From assembly GCF_907163125.1 (NCBI RefSeq), contig NZ_OU015319.1:1054001-1118000 (forward strand): 64,000 nt of DNA. The letters run 5' to 3'. This document shows positions 31,946-42,500 of the stretch, one piece after another; the stretch's first letter is position 1; each line of letters opens with the position of its first letter. The DNA comes from Cloacibacterium caeni. Its GTDB lineage: Bacteria > Bacteroidota > Bacteroidia > Flavobacteriales > Weeksellaceae. Under the pieces are notes generated by a model, which saw nothing but the letters and a program-made list of their open reading frames with translations, was not told the origin of the DNA and searched no databases. Made by a program: the position numbers and the translations under genes.

Positions 31946-33166
31946 TTAAACATTGGGGATTTAGTATCTCTAAAGTCTCACCCTTTTAATATCTTTAATG
32001 AATCTTTAATTGGTGCTTTTGTTGATAACACACCTCCCATTATGGTCATTTCTGAAGTTTTAAAATCTAATTCTTATGATACTGAATCCGAAGAACTAGA
32101 TATAGAAACTAAGAAAGCAAAAAAGTTACCCAATCAATATCTATGTTATTTTTATTCTTCTAAAACTTCTACATTTGAAAAACATTGGTTCAAACAAAAT
32201 GAAATAAAAAAAATAGATTCTGATACTGAAAACAATCAAGGAAAAGTCACAAAAACTGAAGATAAAGTAAGTTTATTGAATAAGTATAAAGACAACCTTG
32301 TAGTTTTAAAATCCGCTGACTTAGAACTAAGTAAAAAGAAAACAACTTGGTCAAGAACCAAAGAAGAAGACATCAATAAGACTCAAGCTTTTTTAGAATT
32401 CTTATCTCCAGTAATGACTGTAATTGAAGTAGTGGAGAATCAAAATTTCAATAAAGATAGAGTCAATCCCAAAAATGGAGAAATTAAAAGGGAGTCTTGT
32501 AAATTTCTTTTGAAATGCAAATGGTTTAATCCTATTAAGCAAACTTTTTCAGAAGAAATTATACCTTACAAAATTCTGCAAATAGTTGAATTTAATTCAA
32601 ATAAAATAGAACTCATAAAAAGGGGGATAAATACAAAAAATGTATTCCAACTAATAGAAAAAGATTTAAATATTTCATTAGAAAATTTAAGATATAGTTT
32701 CAACAAATATATCATAGAATTAAAAGAAGTTGTAATTCAAAATCATACAATAAAAATTTTCTATAAAAACTTAATAAACAATAAAATAGAAAGTAAAACA
32801 ATTGAAAATTTAGAAATCATAGATTCAGAAAAGGAATTTAAACAATTTGTAGATTCAGAATTTCCTAATTACTCAAATATCGAGTATAACAATCCACTAA
32901 AATTGGAATGGCAAAAAGATAAATTTTACAAAATTGACTATTTAGATAAAAAAGGAAAATTTACAACTAGAATTATTACAAATTGTAAAGTAGAAGAATT
33001 TGAAACTGAAGATGAAGAGAAAGATGTAAAATTTGTCATTGCCAATTGTCTTTTACGAGAAGGTAAAATTAGACATTTTAGAGTAAGCAATATTACAGCA
33101 AGGTCTGAATTAAAAGATGATTTTAAAGATATTATTGGTTATGGCATTAAACCCCATGATAAGTAA
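31937..33166 (+). CDS. Protein with two YodC-like (DUF2158-like) domains, divergent partner of the RT
   Basis: 409 aa. Residues 4-90 read LNIGDLVSLKSHPF ... PPIMVISEV ... YLCYFYSSKTSTFEKHWFKQNEI, a YodC-like SH3-type pattern. A second copy spans about 140-215 (SPVMTVIEVV ... LKCKWFNPIKQTFSEEIIPYKILQIV). The C-terminus (about 320-400: KFYKIDYLDKKGKFTTRII ... LREGKIRHFRVSNI) resembles a WYL-like beta barrel. Nucleic-acid or ligand sensing is an inference. It diverges from the RT/ncRNA unit, shares its promoter region, and ends at a bidirectional terminator. No catalytic motif is visible. Confidence 0.6.
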   Translation: MDKLNIGDLVSLKSHPFNIFNESLIGAFVDNTPPIMVISEVLKSNSYDTESEELDIETKKAKKLPNQYLCYFYSSKTSTFEKHWFKQNEIKKIDSDTENNQGKVTKTEDKVSLLNKYKDNLVVLKSADLELSKKKTTWSRTKEEDINKTQAFLEFLSPVMTVIEVVENQNFNKDRVNPKNGEIKRESCKFLLKCKWFNPIKQTFSEEIIPYKILQIVEFNSNKIELIKRGINTKNVFQLIEKDLNISLENLRYSFNKYIIELKEVVIQNHTIKIFYKNLINNKIESKTIENLEIIDSEKEFKQFVDSEFPNYSNIEYNNPLKLEWQKDKFYKIDYLDKKGKFTTRIITNCKVEEFETEDEEKDVKFVIANCLLREGKIRHFRVSNITARSELKDDFKDIIGYGIKPHDK

Positions 33167-33176
33167 AAGTAAAAAT

Positions 33177-33209
33177 AAAACAGCGTTTAAATCTTTTAAA
33201 CGCTGTTTT
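33177..33209. terminator. Bidirectional terminator between the YodC-like gene and mcrC
   Basis: AAAACAGCGTTTAA and TTAAACGCTGTTTT form a 14-bp stem with a 5-nt loop, with T-rich ends on both strands. It includes the last codons and the stop of mcrC. Confidence 0.85.
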
Positions 33210-34572
33210 TTATTGGTAAGCAAATCCCCATTTTATAGATATTCTGATAAGCTTTTATTTCAGATATTTTAAGTTCGATATCTTTATTAAGAGTAGGATA
33301 AATGATAAGACAATCGATAATTTGATTATTATTTACCTTATCAGAAAAATAGTTATACACTCTTTTTAATCGTGAATAGCCAGCTACCTGTCTCATATCC
33401 TGATGCTCTTTACTGTTTTCATAGTGTAGTTTATATTTAGCATCAATGATTACTGGTGAAATATTTTCTTTCTCGGGATTCTTATAAAAACCTATGAAGT
33501 CTACTTCATTTCCAAATGTTCTCCAATGATATTTAATTAGATTATACTCTTGGTTATCCAACAATCTTTTATAGGCATACAGCTCAAATAAGCGGCTCAT
33601 ATCTATCCAATATGGAGGTGTTTTTCGCATAGTTTTAATTGATTTGGTTATAGAGTAGGAAAAGTTTTTTAAAATAAGCTCACCTATCTGTATTGCATCT
33701 TTGTATTCTTTGTAAAACTTATTATGTTTTATTCCTTTTATTTCTCTAATGTTATCAAGCGGAGTAATCAAATCAAATGCAGAAGAAATATAATTTAAAG
33801 TATGCTGGATTTCTGAATTCGCTGATGATAACAGTCCTTTGTTAGCTGATAGGTAGTTTTTCACAAATTCCAATACTTTTTTTAGAAATTGGTTTTCAAT
33901 ACTATTAAAGCCAAATTCCTGATATTTACAATAGGTATTGGTGACTCTGTTCTTAAGATGATTTAATTTTATTGTTTGTGGAACTAAAATTTTACCTTTT
34001 ATCCTGCTGTTCAGATTTTCTTCTACAGAATAATAAGATTTTTTCAGTCCTTTCTTAACAATTGTTTTCATTATATATAAAAACTGTAGAACTAAAAAAG
34101 GAGATAAATAATCATTATCCAAATGATCTACTTCTATTTCAGTAGCGTTCCAGTCAATATCTAAAAGTGCTGAAATTTCTTTGGTTGCATTGGGAAGCTT
34201 AACTATTTCAGAGAGCATTTTCACAACATCTACTTCTGGCAATGACTTTACCTCATCTTCATTTTCAATCTTGGCTTTTATTGCATTATCAATATTTTCA
34301 TCATCTAGATTTTCATGAATAAGCTTTAGAAGTTTACTATTTACTTTTGGAGAAATAAAAATAGGATGACCATTGGGAATTGTTCCCACTCCAATATAAT
34401 AATTAGCTTTTATGGTACACTTTTGAACATCATTTTCTGTCTTATTCTCATATTGAAAAACAGGACAATTATTATCTTTCTTGAAATATAATCCTTTTTT
34501 TATTTCAAGATGCTCAATTTCTTGCCCCCAATGTTCGTAAAGTCTTATAAGTCTATGCGAATCGTTGCTCAA
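33196..34572 (-). CDS. mcrC: McrC-like restriction nuclease subunit (locus 1)
   Basis: 458 aa. The C-terminal PD-(D/E)xK core is seen as NEVDFIGFYKNPEKENISPVIIDAKYKLHYE with the Asp and DAK residues, after the YWIDMSRLFELYAYKRLL helix of the McrC family. McrC cleaves modified DNA when driven by McrB. It overlaps mcrB by 20 bp and is the last gene of the hsdR-hsdM-hsdS-mcrB-mcrC operon. Its last codons are inside a terminator stem. Confidence 0.9.
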   Translation of the reverse strand: MSNDSHRLIRLYEHWGQEIEHLEIKKGLYFKKDNNCPVFQYENKTENDVQKCTIKANYYIGVGTIPNGHPIFISPKVNSKLLKLIHENLDDENIDNAIKAKIENEDEVKSLPEVDVVKMLSEIVKLPNATKEISALLDIDWNATEIEVDHLDNDYLSPFLVLQFLYIMKTIVKKGLKKSYYSVEENLNSRIKGKILVPQTIKLNHLKNRVTNTYCKYQEFGFNSIENQFLKKVLEFVKNYLSANKGLLSSANSEIQHTLNYISSAFDLITPLDNIREIKGIKHNKFYKEYKDAIQIGELILKNFSYSITKSIKTMRKTPPYWIDMSRLFELYAYKRLLDNQEYNLIKYHWRTFGNEVDFIGFYKNPEKENISPVIIDAKYKLHYENSKEHQDMRQVAGYSRLKRVYNYFSDKVNNNQIIDCLIIYPTLNKDIELKISEIKAYQNIYKMGICLPIKNSV

Positions 34573-36727
34573 TTTCTTTTATTTTAACAGTTGCTTTTTC
34601 ATTGAAAACACCATCTTTTAGATATTCGTTGAGAATAGGAATCACTTCATATTTCATTTTCATATTAAAATATTCCTGCTTGTTATCTTCCGAAATTTTC
34701 TTTTTGTCTGCTATAAAATAACTGTGTCCTAGAGCGACATCTTTTGCTGAAAAATCATCTGAAAGGAAATCAGAATTTTCTGCATTTTCAAAATCTACTA
34801 CATCATCTTCTCCTATTTTGATGAATAATTTTGCAACATCCATAAAATCAGTTGTATTAAAATAGATTTCACTATTATCTTCTAATTTTTCTGGCAATAC
34901 CTCCACAAATGCAAATCTTCTTCTGATGGCGTAATCTATATGCCCCACACTTCTATCGGCGGTGTTCATGGTACCGATGATGTAAAGATTTTCTGGTAAA
35001 CGTAAAGTAAAATTCTCTTTATTTTCTCCTTCGTCATCAATTATACCATACATGCTTAAAACTTCAGCCTTCTCACGTTCTCTTTGTGTATCATTAAATT
35101 TATATCTATATTCTAGGGCATAAATTAATTCACCTAAAACTGAAGATAAATTTGCACGGTTAATTTCATCAATAATTAATATATATTTTTCATTCTCATT
35201 TTTAAATGCCTTGTCTGCATAATCAGCAAGAATTTTATTTTTAGCTTTATAAATTATTCCATTAGTAGTAGTTACAGCATTTATTCCTCTTACAAAATCT
35301 TCATAAGTATAACTTGGGTGAAACTGAATTATTTTATATTCTCCTCCTTTTGATACAACTTCAGAAATTATAATATCATTAAAATTTTCGTCTTTTAAAT
35401 CAAATTTTTCATATAAATGCTTCATTAAAACTATAGAAGAAATAGGGCTTTTCAAATTAGTTTTTAATTCATTAAATTTATTATTGATTAATATATTCAA
35501 TTGAATATCATCGTAATTATTTATCTCTATTTTAAAAATCTTTGCAAAAATTTTAAGATGCTTTTTTGAAAGAACAGGAAAATAATCATTAGGAAAATAA
35601 GAATGTAAAACTTTTAGTATAAAGCTATACCAAAACTTCATTTCTCTAGCTTTTGAATAGTCTTTAGATGAGGCTAAATCTACCAACATTTTTCTTAATT
35701 TAGCCATATATGATTCTGGATTTTCACCAAAGTCTACTCTAACATCTCCATTATCTTTATTAAAGGAAATACCGTATGCCGTAGTTCCAGCAGGACCAGG
35801 ACTAAAGCGACACGTATATGCTAATGCTTTTTCTATGTAATAACAAAATGATTCTTTCGAGCCATTACCTAAAGCATAATCCTCAATATCAATACTTTCT
35901 AATTTTGAAATTGGGAAAATATCTTGGAATTCTTTTAAAAGTTTCTCAGATTTTGTATCAATTTCTAATGTAAGATCAGTTGCTTTAAAATTCTTTATAT
36001 ATTCTTCAGCATAGTCTGAAATAGAAACAATAGACTTATTCCCAATAAATTGATTTGCAATTTCTTCAGCCATTCTCGTCTTACCAGTACCTGGAGGACC
36101 TTGTAAGATGATTTGTTTTTTGTATTTTAAAATATCAATTTTTTCTTGAATGCTTTCCATTTGTATTGATAAGTTCTTTTTATTTCTTGTTAATAAATTT
36201 TTTTCTTTGTAAACCAACTTATAAACCTCTAATTGTTTAATTAAATCTGATAAGAGTTTTTGATAATCATCATTTTGTATTGTATTATTAGTAATAGGAA
36301 TTAAATTTCCAAAAAGAATAAATTCTCCTTCTTCCATAACACCTAATTCATCTTGACTACCTATTATGAAGGAATAATCTGGTAAAATTTGATAAATTTT
36401 ATCTGATATATTTTTAAAGGCTTTTCCGAAATCATTTGCAATCTCTGCTGGATCGTCATTATTAAAAGAACCTCTTTGGCTATTTATAGCTAAACCATAC
36501 CCAATTTTCCCTTCTCTTAAAAAAATGTGATACTGTATTTCCTTTTTTCCACCTCTATTATAAACCCATTCAGATTTCTTGTCATCGAATTCTGAAAACA
36601 TGATGTAATTAGGCAAATTAGTTAATCCCGCTAAAAATTTTCTGGAATTTCGAAAATCATTCTTAAATTCTTGTCCAAGATCATTTTCGATAGTATGGAC
36701 AAGTTCTTCAAAATTATTGAAAGTCAT
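34553..36727 (-). CDS. mcrB: McrB-like AAA+ GTPase (locus 1)
   Basis: 724 aa. Walker A is GPPGTGKT (210-217), Walker B LIIDEINRANLSSVLGELIYALE, and the sensor region IIGTMNTADRSVGHIDYAIRRRFAF, all diagnostic of McrB. The N-terminal about 190 residues would recognise the modification; they do not resemble the N-domain of the second McrB in this window. About 240 residues are inserted between Walker A and B, longer than in E. coli McrB. It follows hsdS with a 31-bp gap in the same operon. Confidence 0.9.
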   Translation of the reverse strand: MTFNNFEELVHTIENDLGQEFKNDFRNSRKFLAGLTNLPNYIMFSEFDDKKSEWVYNRGGKKEIQYHIFLREGKIGYGLAINSQRGSFNNDDPAEIANDFGKAFKNISDKIYQILPDYSFIIGSQDELGVMEEGEFILFGNLIPITNNTIQNDDYQKLLSDLIKQLEVYKLVYKEKNLLTRNKKNLSIQMESIQEKIDILKYKKQIILQGPPGTGKTRMAEEIANQFIGNKSIVSISDYAEEYIKNFKATDLTLEIDTKSEKLLKEFQDIFPISKLESIDIEDYALGNGSKESFCYYIEKALAYTCRFSPGPAGTTAYGISFNKDNGDVRVDFGENPESYMAKLRKMLVDLASSKDYSKAREMKFWYSFILKVLHSYFPNDYFPVLSKKHLKIFAKIFKIEINNYDDIQLNILINNKFNELKTNLKSPISSIVLMKHLYEKFDLKDENFNDIIISEVVSKGGEYKIIQFHPSYTYEDFVRGINAVTTTNGIIYKAKNKILADYADKAFKNENEKYILIIDEINRANLSSVLGELIYALEYRYKFNDTQREREKAEVLSMYGIIDDEGENKENFTLRLPENLYIIGTMNTADRSVGHIDYAIRRRFAFVEVLPEKLEDNSEIYFNTTDFMDVAKLFIKIGEDDVVDFENAENSDFLSDDFSAKDVALGHSYFIADKKKISEDNKQEYFNMKMKYEVIPILNEYLKDGVFNEKATVKIKEIEQRFA

Positions 36728-36758
36728 TATTTGTAATTTTAATTATTAGTTTTCTTCT

Positions 36759-37976
36759 CTACCCCACTTTCACTTGCCCATTCATGAGCATGGGTAAGAG
36801 CCAGTCTCGTAAGGCAGAGAGTTCTTGGTTTTGTTTGAGGTTATTAGTTATTTTTTCATTCATTGAGTAAACTATTTCTCCATATTTAGTTAGAATTTTT
36901 TCATTAGGAACAATAATATTCAATGCTTCAATATCTTTTGGATATACATGAGGCTGTGCAGAACCTCTAGCTTGAGAATAAATAAATTCTTGAACTGATT
37001 TTAAAAAATGTAGAATATAAAAAGTTTCAAAATCATTATTTCCTCTTACAGTTGTACAATCACAGGCAAATATTGGTTCTCTCCAAAAATTAATATATCC
37101 TGCATTTGCACCTGAAGCACTTATCGTAATTGTATTACTTGGAAAATTTGATTCTGAATGAAAATAAGAAAAATCTAATCCCGCAGATACAACTTTTACA
37201 TTACCTTTTGTATTAGCCGTTTTTTCAGTTATAAGTGTTCCTTTTTTAATTTTTGAAAATTCTCCAACAGTTTTCACCTCCCACCCTTCAGGAATTTCTC
37301 TTTTCAGGGTTGAGTTGTACACCATTTTACCGCCGGAAGATTTATAAGGTTTAAACACCCCGTCAAAATTCTCTGAATTTTGACACCCCTCTGAAAGAGG
37401 GGAATATGGAAAATCAAACTGTACAAACCAATAATCATACAGCGTTTTTGCCATCGCTTCCAGTTCTGCATTAATGCGGTTGTTGAGTTCTATTTTATCA
37501 TCTAAAGCAGATAATACAGAGGCTATTTTTTGTTGGGTGGGTAAATCGGGAAGAAAAATTGGATATTTATTAAGAGAAACTAAGTCTACTCCTGTTTGTC
37601 CTCCTGTTCTTGCAGAGAGTTTATCAACATATTCAAAAACATTTTTTTGTTTTAAAAAATAAAACAGATAATCATTATTAATATTTGACTTTGGCTTGGC
37701 TTTAAGTAAAGCAACATTATAAGCACCCTCCATACCTCTGAAAATTTGAAATATTGGTGGTCCATATCTTCCAATCATAATGTCGTCTTTTTTAAAGAAC
37801 TTAGTAGTTGAGTCTCTAGGGATATATGTAATAAAATTATCAGTTTTAAAATCCCTTGTTTGTACTAACCTAATATAGTTTGGTAATTTTTTATCAGAAA
37901 ATATAGATTTTGGAGGTTGGCTTCCTCCAATAAAATCACAAACATCATTGATTGTTAATTTTTCGTAATTATTCAT
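36759..37976 (-). CDS. hsdS: Type I restriction-modification specificity subunit HsdS
   Basis: 405 aa with two target-recognition domains: TRD1 (about 5-140) and TRD2 (about 230-370), each followed by a conserved helix (QQKIASVLSALDDKIELNNRINAELEAMAKTLYDYWF; then NEKITNNLKQNQELSALRDWLLPMLMNGQV). It decides the bipartite DNA target. It overlaps hsdM by 8 bp. The linker before TRD2 contains an in-frame pair of palindromes at 37,362-37,402. Confidence 0.9.
   Translation of the reverse strand: MNNYEKLTINDVCDFIGGSQPPKSIFSDKKLPNYIRLVQTRDFKTDNFITYIPRDSTTKFFKKDDIMIGRYGPPIFQIFRGMEGAYNVALLKAKPKSNINNDYLFYFLKQKNVFEYVDKLSARTGGQTGVDLVSLNKYPIFLPDLPTQQKIASVLSALDDKIELNNRINAELEAMAKTLYDYWFVQFDFPYSPLSEGCQNSENFDGVFKPYKSSGGKMVYNSTLKREIPEGWEVKTVGEFSKIKKGTLITEKTANTKGNVKVVSAGLDFSYFHSESNFPSNTITISASGANAGYINFWREPIFACDCTTVRGNNDFETFYILHFLKSVQEFIYSQARGSAQPHVYPKDIEALNIIVPNEKILTKYGEIVYSMNEKITNNLKQNQELSALRDWLLPMLMNGQVKVG
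37362..37402. repeat. Two tandem palindromes inside the hsdS linker
   Basis: GTCAAAATT/AATTTTGAC (37362-37384) and CCCCTCT/AGAGGGG (37386-37402) stand side by side in coding sequence. They resemble dispersed repetitive palindromes. They keep the reading frame and encode part of SPLSEGCQNSENFDGVFK. Confidence 0.6.
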
Positions 37977-39585
37977 AACTAAATCCTTTCAAATTCTCCA
38001 AAATCTTTTTATCCAAATCATTTCCTTCTGCAAACAATTGGCTCAAATTGGTTTCATACGTTTGCATTTTCTGCGCAAATTCTTCTGCGGTAATTTCTAT
38101 ATATTCTATCTTCACCTCAAAATATTGCCCCGCAGAAAAACTGTAGTTTTTAGCCATCACTTCTTCTTTGGTTACTACTACAGAAAAATCTTCTTCTGCA
38201 TTCTTTTGGTTCATCGCATCTATAATGCGTTGTTCTTCTGTTGCAGTAAGTACCGTTTTTTGGTTTTTGCCTTCTTTGATGGTTTGCCCCAGTTTAGAAG
38301 CATCTACCAAGACTATCTTTTCGCTGTCGCCTTCCTTGTCTATAAACACAATAGAAACATTGGTTCCTGTACTGGCAAAAATATTGCTCGGCATACTTAC
38401 TACACCTCGCAACCAATTGCGTTCTATCAGTGCTTCTCTTATTTTTCTTTCAATCCCGCTTTGTGCCGTGATAAAACCTGTAGGTACTACAATGGCAGCT
38501 TTACCTTTGGTATCCAGACTGTACATAATATGCTGAATAAACAACAAATAAATCGCCATCGATTCTTTTTTGCTTTTCGGGATATTGGGAATGCCTGCAA
38601 AAAAACGTTCTTTAAAACTGTCTTTGGTAAGGTCTGCCTGATAATCAGAAAAATCTAATTTAAACGGCGGATTAGAAACAATATAATCAAACTTTTTTTC
38701 AAGATGTGCAGGTTGCAAAATCGTGTTTCCCTTAATAATATTTGGGATAGAATGTTGCAGGTTATTCAGGATGAGATTCAGTCTGAGCATATTGGCAGAT
38801 TTCTGGGAAATATCTTCGGAATAAATGGTGCAGTTTTTTTCGCCAATCGCGTGTGCAATATTCATCAATAACGTTCCCGAACCTGCACTCGGATCATATA
38901 CTTTGGCACTTTTTACTTCTTCGTTCACAAGAATAGCTGCCATAATTCTGGCTACAGCGTGAGGGGTGTAATATTCTGCATATTTACCACCACTATCACT
39001 GTTGTAATCTTTGATCAGATATTCAAAAATGGTGGCAAAGAAATCGTATTTCTCGGTAAACATTTTCTCGAAACTTACATTCACCAGTTTATTGAGCAAA
39101 GCACGGCAAAAAGCATCTCGTTGAGAAGCATCTCGAATAAACAGACTGATGTCATCAAACATTTTATCTTTTACCCCCGTTGCAGAACTCACGGAATAAA
39201 TATCGATATTCTCTGCACTGATGCTTCTAAGCGTACCATCAAAAATGGCATCTCCAAAATTGGGTTGGTTAGAATTGTTGAACAAAAAGGTAATTAATTG
39301 TTCGGGTTGCAGTTTTGCGGCTTTATTTCCTATTCTAAAGAAGAGAAATTTTTTGTCTTCCTCACTTAAATTTTCATAGGCTTTCTGAAAATCTTCTGCA
39401 TTCGCCAAATCCTCATTGTGTTTTTTGGCTTCGTGGATAAATTTATCGTTCAGGTATTTGTATAAAAAAACCTGCGAAATAATATTGAATTCACTGGCAT
39501 CATTTCCCAGTCCGTAGTTGGCGCAAACGCTTTTGAGTCCGTCTATTAAAGTTTTGGTTTGCGTGATAAACTGTATCTCCGTCAT
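37969..39585 (-). CDS. hsdM: Type I restriction-modification methyltransferase HsdM
   Basis: 538 aa. An N-terminal helical HsdM domain (1-160) precedes the methylase: KYAEYYTPHAVARIM, AdoMet motif DPSAGSGTLL (231-240) and catalytic NPPF (305-308) of N6-adenine methylases. It protects host DNA with HsdS. Downstream it overlaps hsdS by 8 bp, and it starts 6 bp after the hsdR stop. Complete and apparently intact. Confidence 0.93.
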   Translation of the reverse strand: MTEIQFITQTKTLIDGLKSVCANYGLGNDASEFNIISQVFLYKYLNDKFIHEAKKHNEDLANAEDFQKAYENLSEEDKKFLFFRIGNKAAKLQPEQLITFLFNNSNQPNFGDAIFDGTLRSISAENIDIYSVSSATGVKDKMFDDISLFIRDASQRDAFCRALLNKLVNVSFEKMFTEKYDFFATIFEYLIKDYNSDSGGKYAEYYTPHAVARIMAAILVNEEVKSAKVYDPSAGSGTLLMNIAHAIGEKNCTIYSEDISQKSANMLRLNLILNNLQHSIPNIIKGNTILQPAHLEKKFDYIVSNPPFKLDFSDYQADLTKDSFKERFFAGIPNIPKSKKESMAIYLLFIQHIMYSLDTKGKAAIVVPTGFITAQSGIERKIREALIERNWLRGVVSMPSNIFASTGTNVSIVFIDKEGDSEKIVLVDASKLGQTIKEGKNQKTVLTATEEQRIIDAMNQKNAEEDFSVVVTKEEVMAKNYSFSAGQYFEVKIEYIEITAEEFAQKMQTYETNLSQLFAEGNDLDKKILENLKGFSYE

Positions 39586-39591
39586 TATATA

Positions 39592-42500
39592 TTAGTTGTA
39601 AGTATATTGTTGTTTGTATTCTTTTACAATAAGATTATTGATGTTTTCTGTAGTTTGAGCGTCTAATTTTATTTTCTGTTGGTCTATAAAATTTTGTATC
39701 ACAATGCTCATCACTTCCTGATTAAAATAGGTTTCATTCTTCACCAATTCTACATTGTGCAGACAAATATCGTCTATGATGGTTTTCGTTCCCAAAAGTG
39801 CCTCGTAAATCTGTATTTCTTTAGCATTAATGGTTGGGTTATCTACCAATCTTTTGTGAATTCTGGTGTATTTCTCGTCGTTTTCATATTTGGCTCTTAG
39901 CAGTGCATTTTTACGATTGAGTTCTCTTACTTCGTCATAAATTCTGCTGAGAATATGGATGTTGTCTCGCATATCTTCTTGGTTTACCTCATCTAGATTT
40001 TTATTTTTGAAAATACGTTCTAGCTCTTCTTTTAGGGTAACGAATTCAGGATCGGCAGGGTCTATATTGCGTTGCAATTCTTCTCGGGTTTGTCTGAGCT
40101 GATTTCTGAGCTGGTCTGCCAAAATCATTTCTTCTTCCGAAATTTTGGTAAACTGGAAGAAAATATCTTCTAAAGCGGTGTTGATAAGGTTGGTGTTATC
40201 GTTTTCATTGTTGATGCTGTCCACCAAATTCAGCGTGTCTAATCTTCTCTGAACTTCTTTCAGCAACTGATTGAGTTTGTAGAAATCTAATAAATCTAAC
40301 AATTCATCTTCGCCTTGTAATCGGATGATATTTTTAAGTTCTCTGGCATTTTGCAAAACTTTGATGAGTTCTGCCAATTGCTTTTTGTCTTTAATATCAT
40401 CCATCTGCAAACGGAAATTTTCAGCATTTTTCACATCATACTGAAAGAGCTTTTCCTTGATTTCTAAAACATCGTGCTCTATTTCTTCTTTAGACTTGAA
40501 GAGGTTGCTGTAGTTCTGCATTTCATCTCCTAATTCCTGCTGCAACTCTTGGAAATAGTTTTCGTTGGTCTCTTTAAATTCTTTGGTAATGTCTGCAAAA
40601 TCTACCACATACCCGAAACGGTGTTTCTTGTATGGTCGGTTTACTCGGGTTAAAGTCTGCAATAAGTTATGATTTTTTACTACTCTTGCTAAATACAGTT
40701 TTTTAAGGCGTGGCGCATCAAAACCCGTCAAAAGCATATTATACACAAATAAGAGGTCTATATCTCCGTTTTTAAAGGCTTCAATCTCCTGTTTTCTAAT
40801 ATCTTTAGAATTAACATCGTGTAAAATAAGACTGGCTTTCAAAGGAGTATTGTTGCCAAATTTTTCTCTTTCTTCACGCACTACGGCATAATCAAACTCT
40901 TGCCTTCCGTAGATTTTTTCAAATTGGGCAAAGAGTTCTTTTGCTTGTTCAGAAGTATCACAAACCACCATTCCTCCTACGGTTTCATCTTTTTTTCTGA
41001 AATCTTTTAAATCATTCAGAATATATCCCAGCATCGGTTCTGCAAACTTAGGATGGGCAAAGATTTCACTTTTAGAAATTTCGCCTTTCAGAATTTTTAT
41101 TTGTTCCATTACATCCTGCATCTGCATTTTGTAGGTGGTGGCAATGCCTTCTCTAATAAGCCTTAAGGTATAACCATCTGCAATAGAACGGTTATAGTAA
41201 TATTTGTGGATGTATTCACCAAAAAGGGCTTTAGAATCATAATCTTTAGCGACTTCTTTCAGCAAAGGGGTACCTGTTAAAGCAATTTTTACAGCTTCTT
41301 TATCTGAACGCAAAAGATTCACCAAATAATTCCCTTTAGGATTATAGCTTCGGTGTGCTTCGTCTATAAAATAAACCCTTTGGATGTTCAAGTCGTAATC
41401 AAAAGATTCTAAAACAGTGCTGTCATCCGAGAATTTCTGAATGTTTACCACAGTTATTTCCTGTTCCCCCGAACTGTTTAATAAGGCACTTGCTTTTTTA
41501 ATGTCCTGTATAAATTCGGTTCTGGAATTTACCATTTTTACTGACAAGCCTCTGGAACGGAATTCAGTCTGTGCCTGTATCGCCAAATCTATTCTATCTA
41601 CAATAAAATAAAACTTAGCAATGGTATTTTTCTTTTGGTAATAATGAGAGAGGTATTTTACATTGTAATACGCCAAAGCAGTTTTACCACTTCCCTGTGT
41701 ATGCCAGATGATGCCTTTTTTAATGCCTTCATCCAGTTTATGAGTAATGGCTTTAGAAGCAAAAAACTGCGGATAACGCATAATGTGTTTTTCAATCACA
41801 ATTTTTCCTTCTCTATTGGTTCTTTCTACATAGGTAATCCCGAACTGTAAAAAGAAAGCCAATCGCTCTTTGGAAAGCAAAGAAGTAATAATTCTATTGG
41901 TAGGCGTTTCGTAATTTTTATTCAGTTTAAATTCATCGGTGTATTTAATGGCAACAATATTGTTGTCTTTTAACACCAAGTTTTCGAGCTCTTCATTTTC
42001 AGGCTTTAAAAGATTTGTATAGTTTAATAATTCTTCTTCACGGAAATAATTAAACATTACGCCATCTTTAGACGGTGTGGCGTAATAAGCTCCCATTATG
42101 GGTTCTATTACTCCATCTTCATACTCCATATTGTTGGAGAAAAGCATCAACTGCGTAACATTGGTAAATGCTCTGAAATCTTTTAAAGCAAATCTCTTAT
42201 TGATTCTATTTCTTTCTGCAATTACGCCTTCTCTGTTGTTTGGCTTTTTCACCTCAATGAAAACCAAAGGCATCCCATTGATTAAAACCGTGATGTCTGG
42301 GCGAAATTCTTCATCACCTTTCTTGCAGGTAAGCTCTGTAGTAACATGAAATTCATTATTATTGAAATTCTCAAAATCAATAAGCTTTGTACCAGAGGAA
42401 TTGACTAAACTTCTGAAAAACTCTCTGCCTAAATCATCATAGTTGAGTTTTAAGGAAACATCTGTTAATAAACGCTGAATTTCTTCTTCAGAGATTTGTG

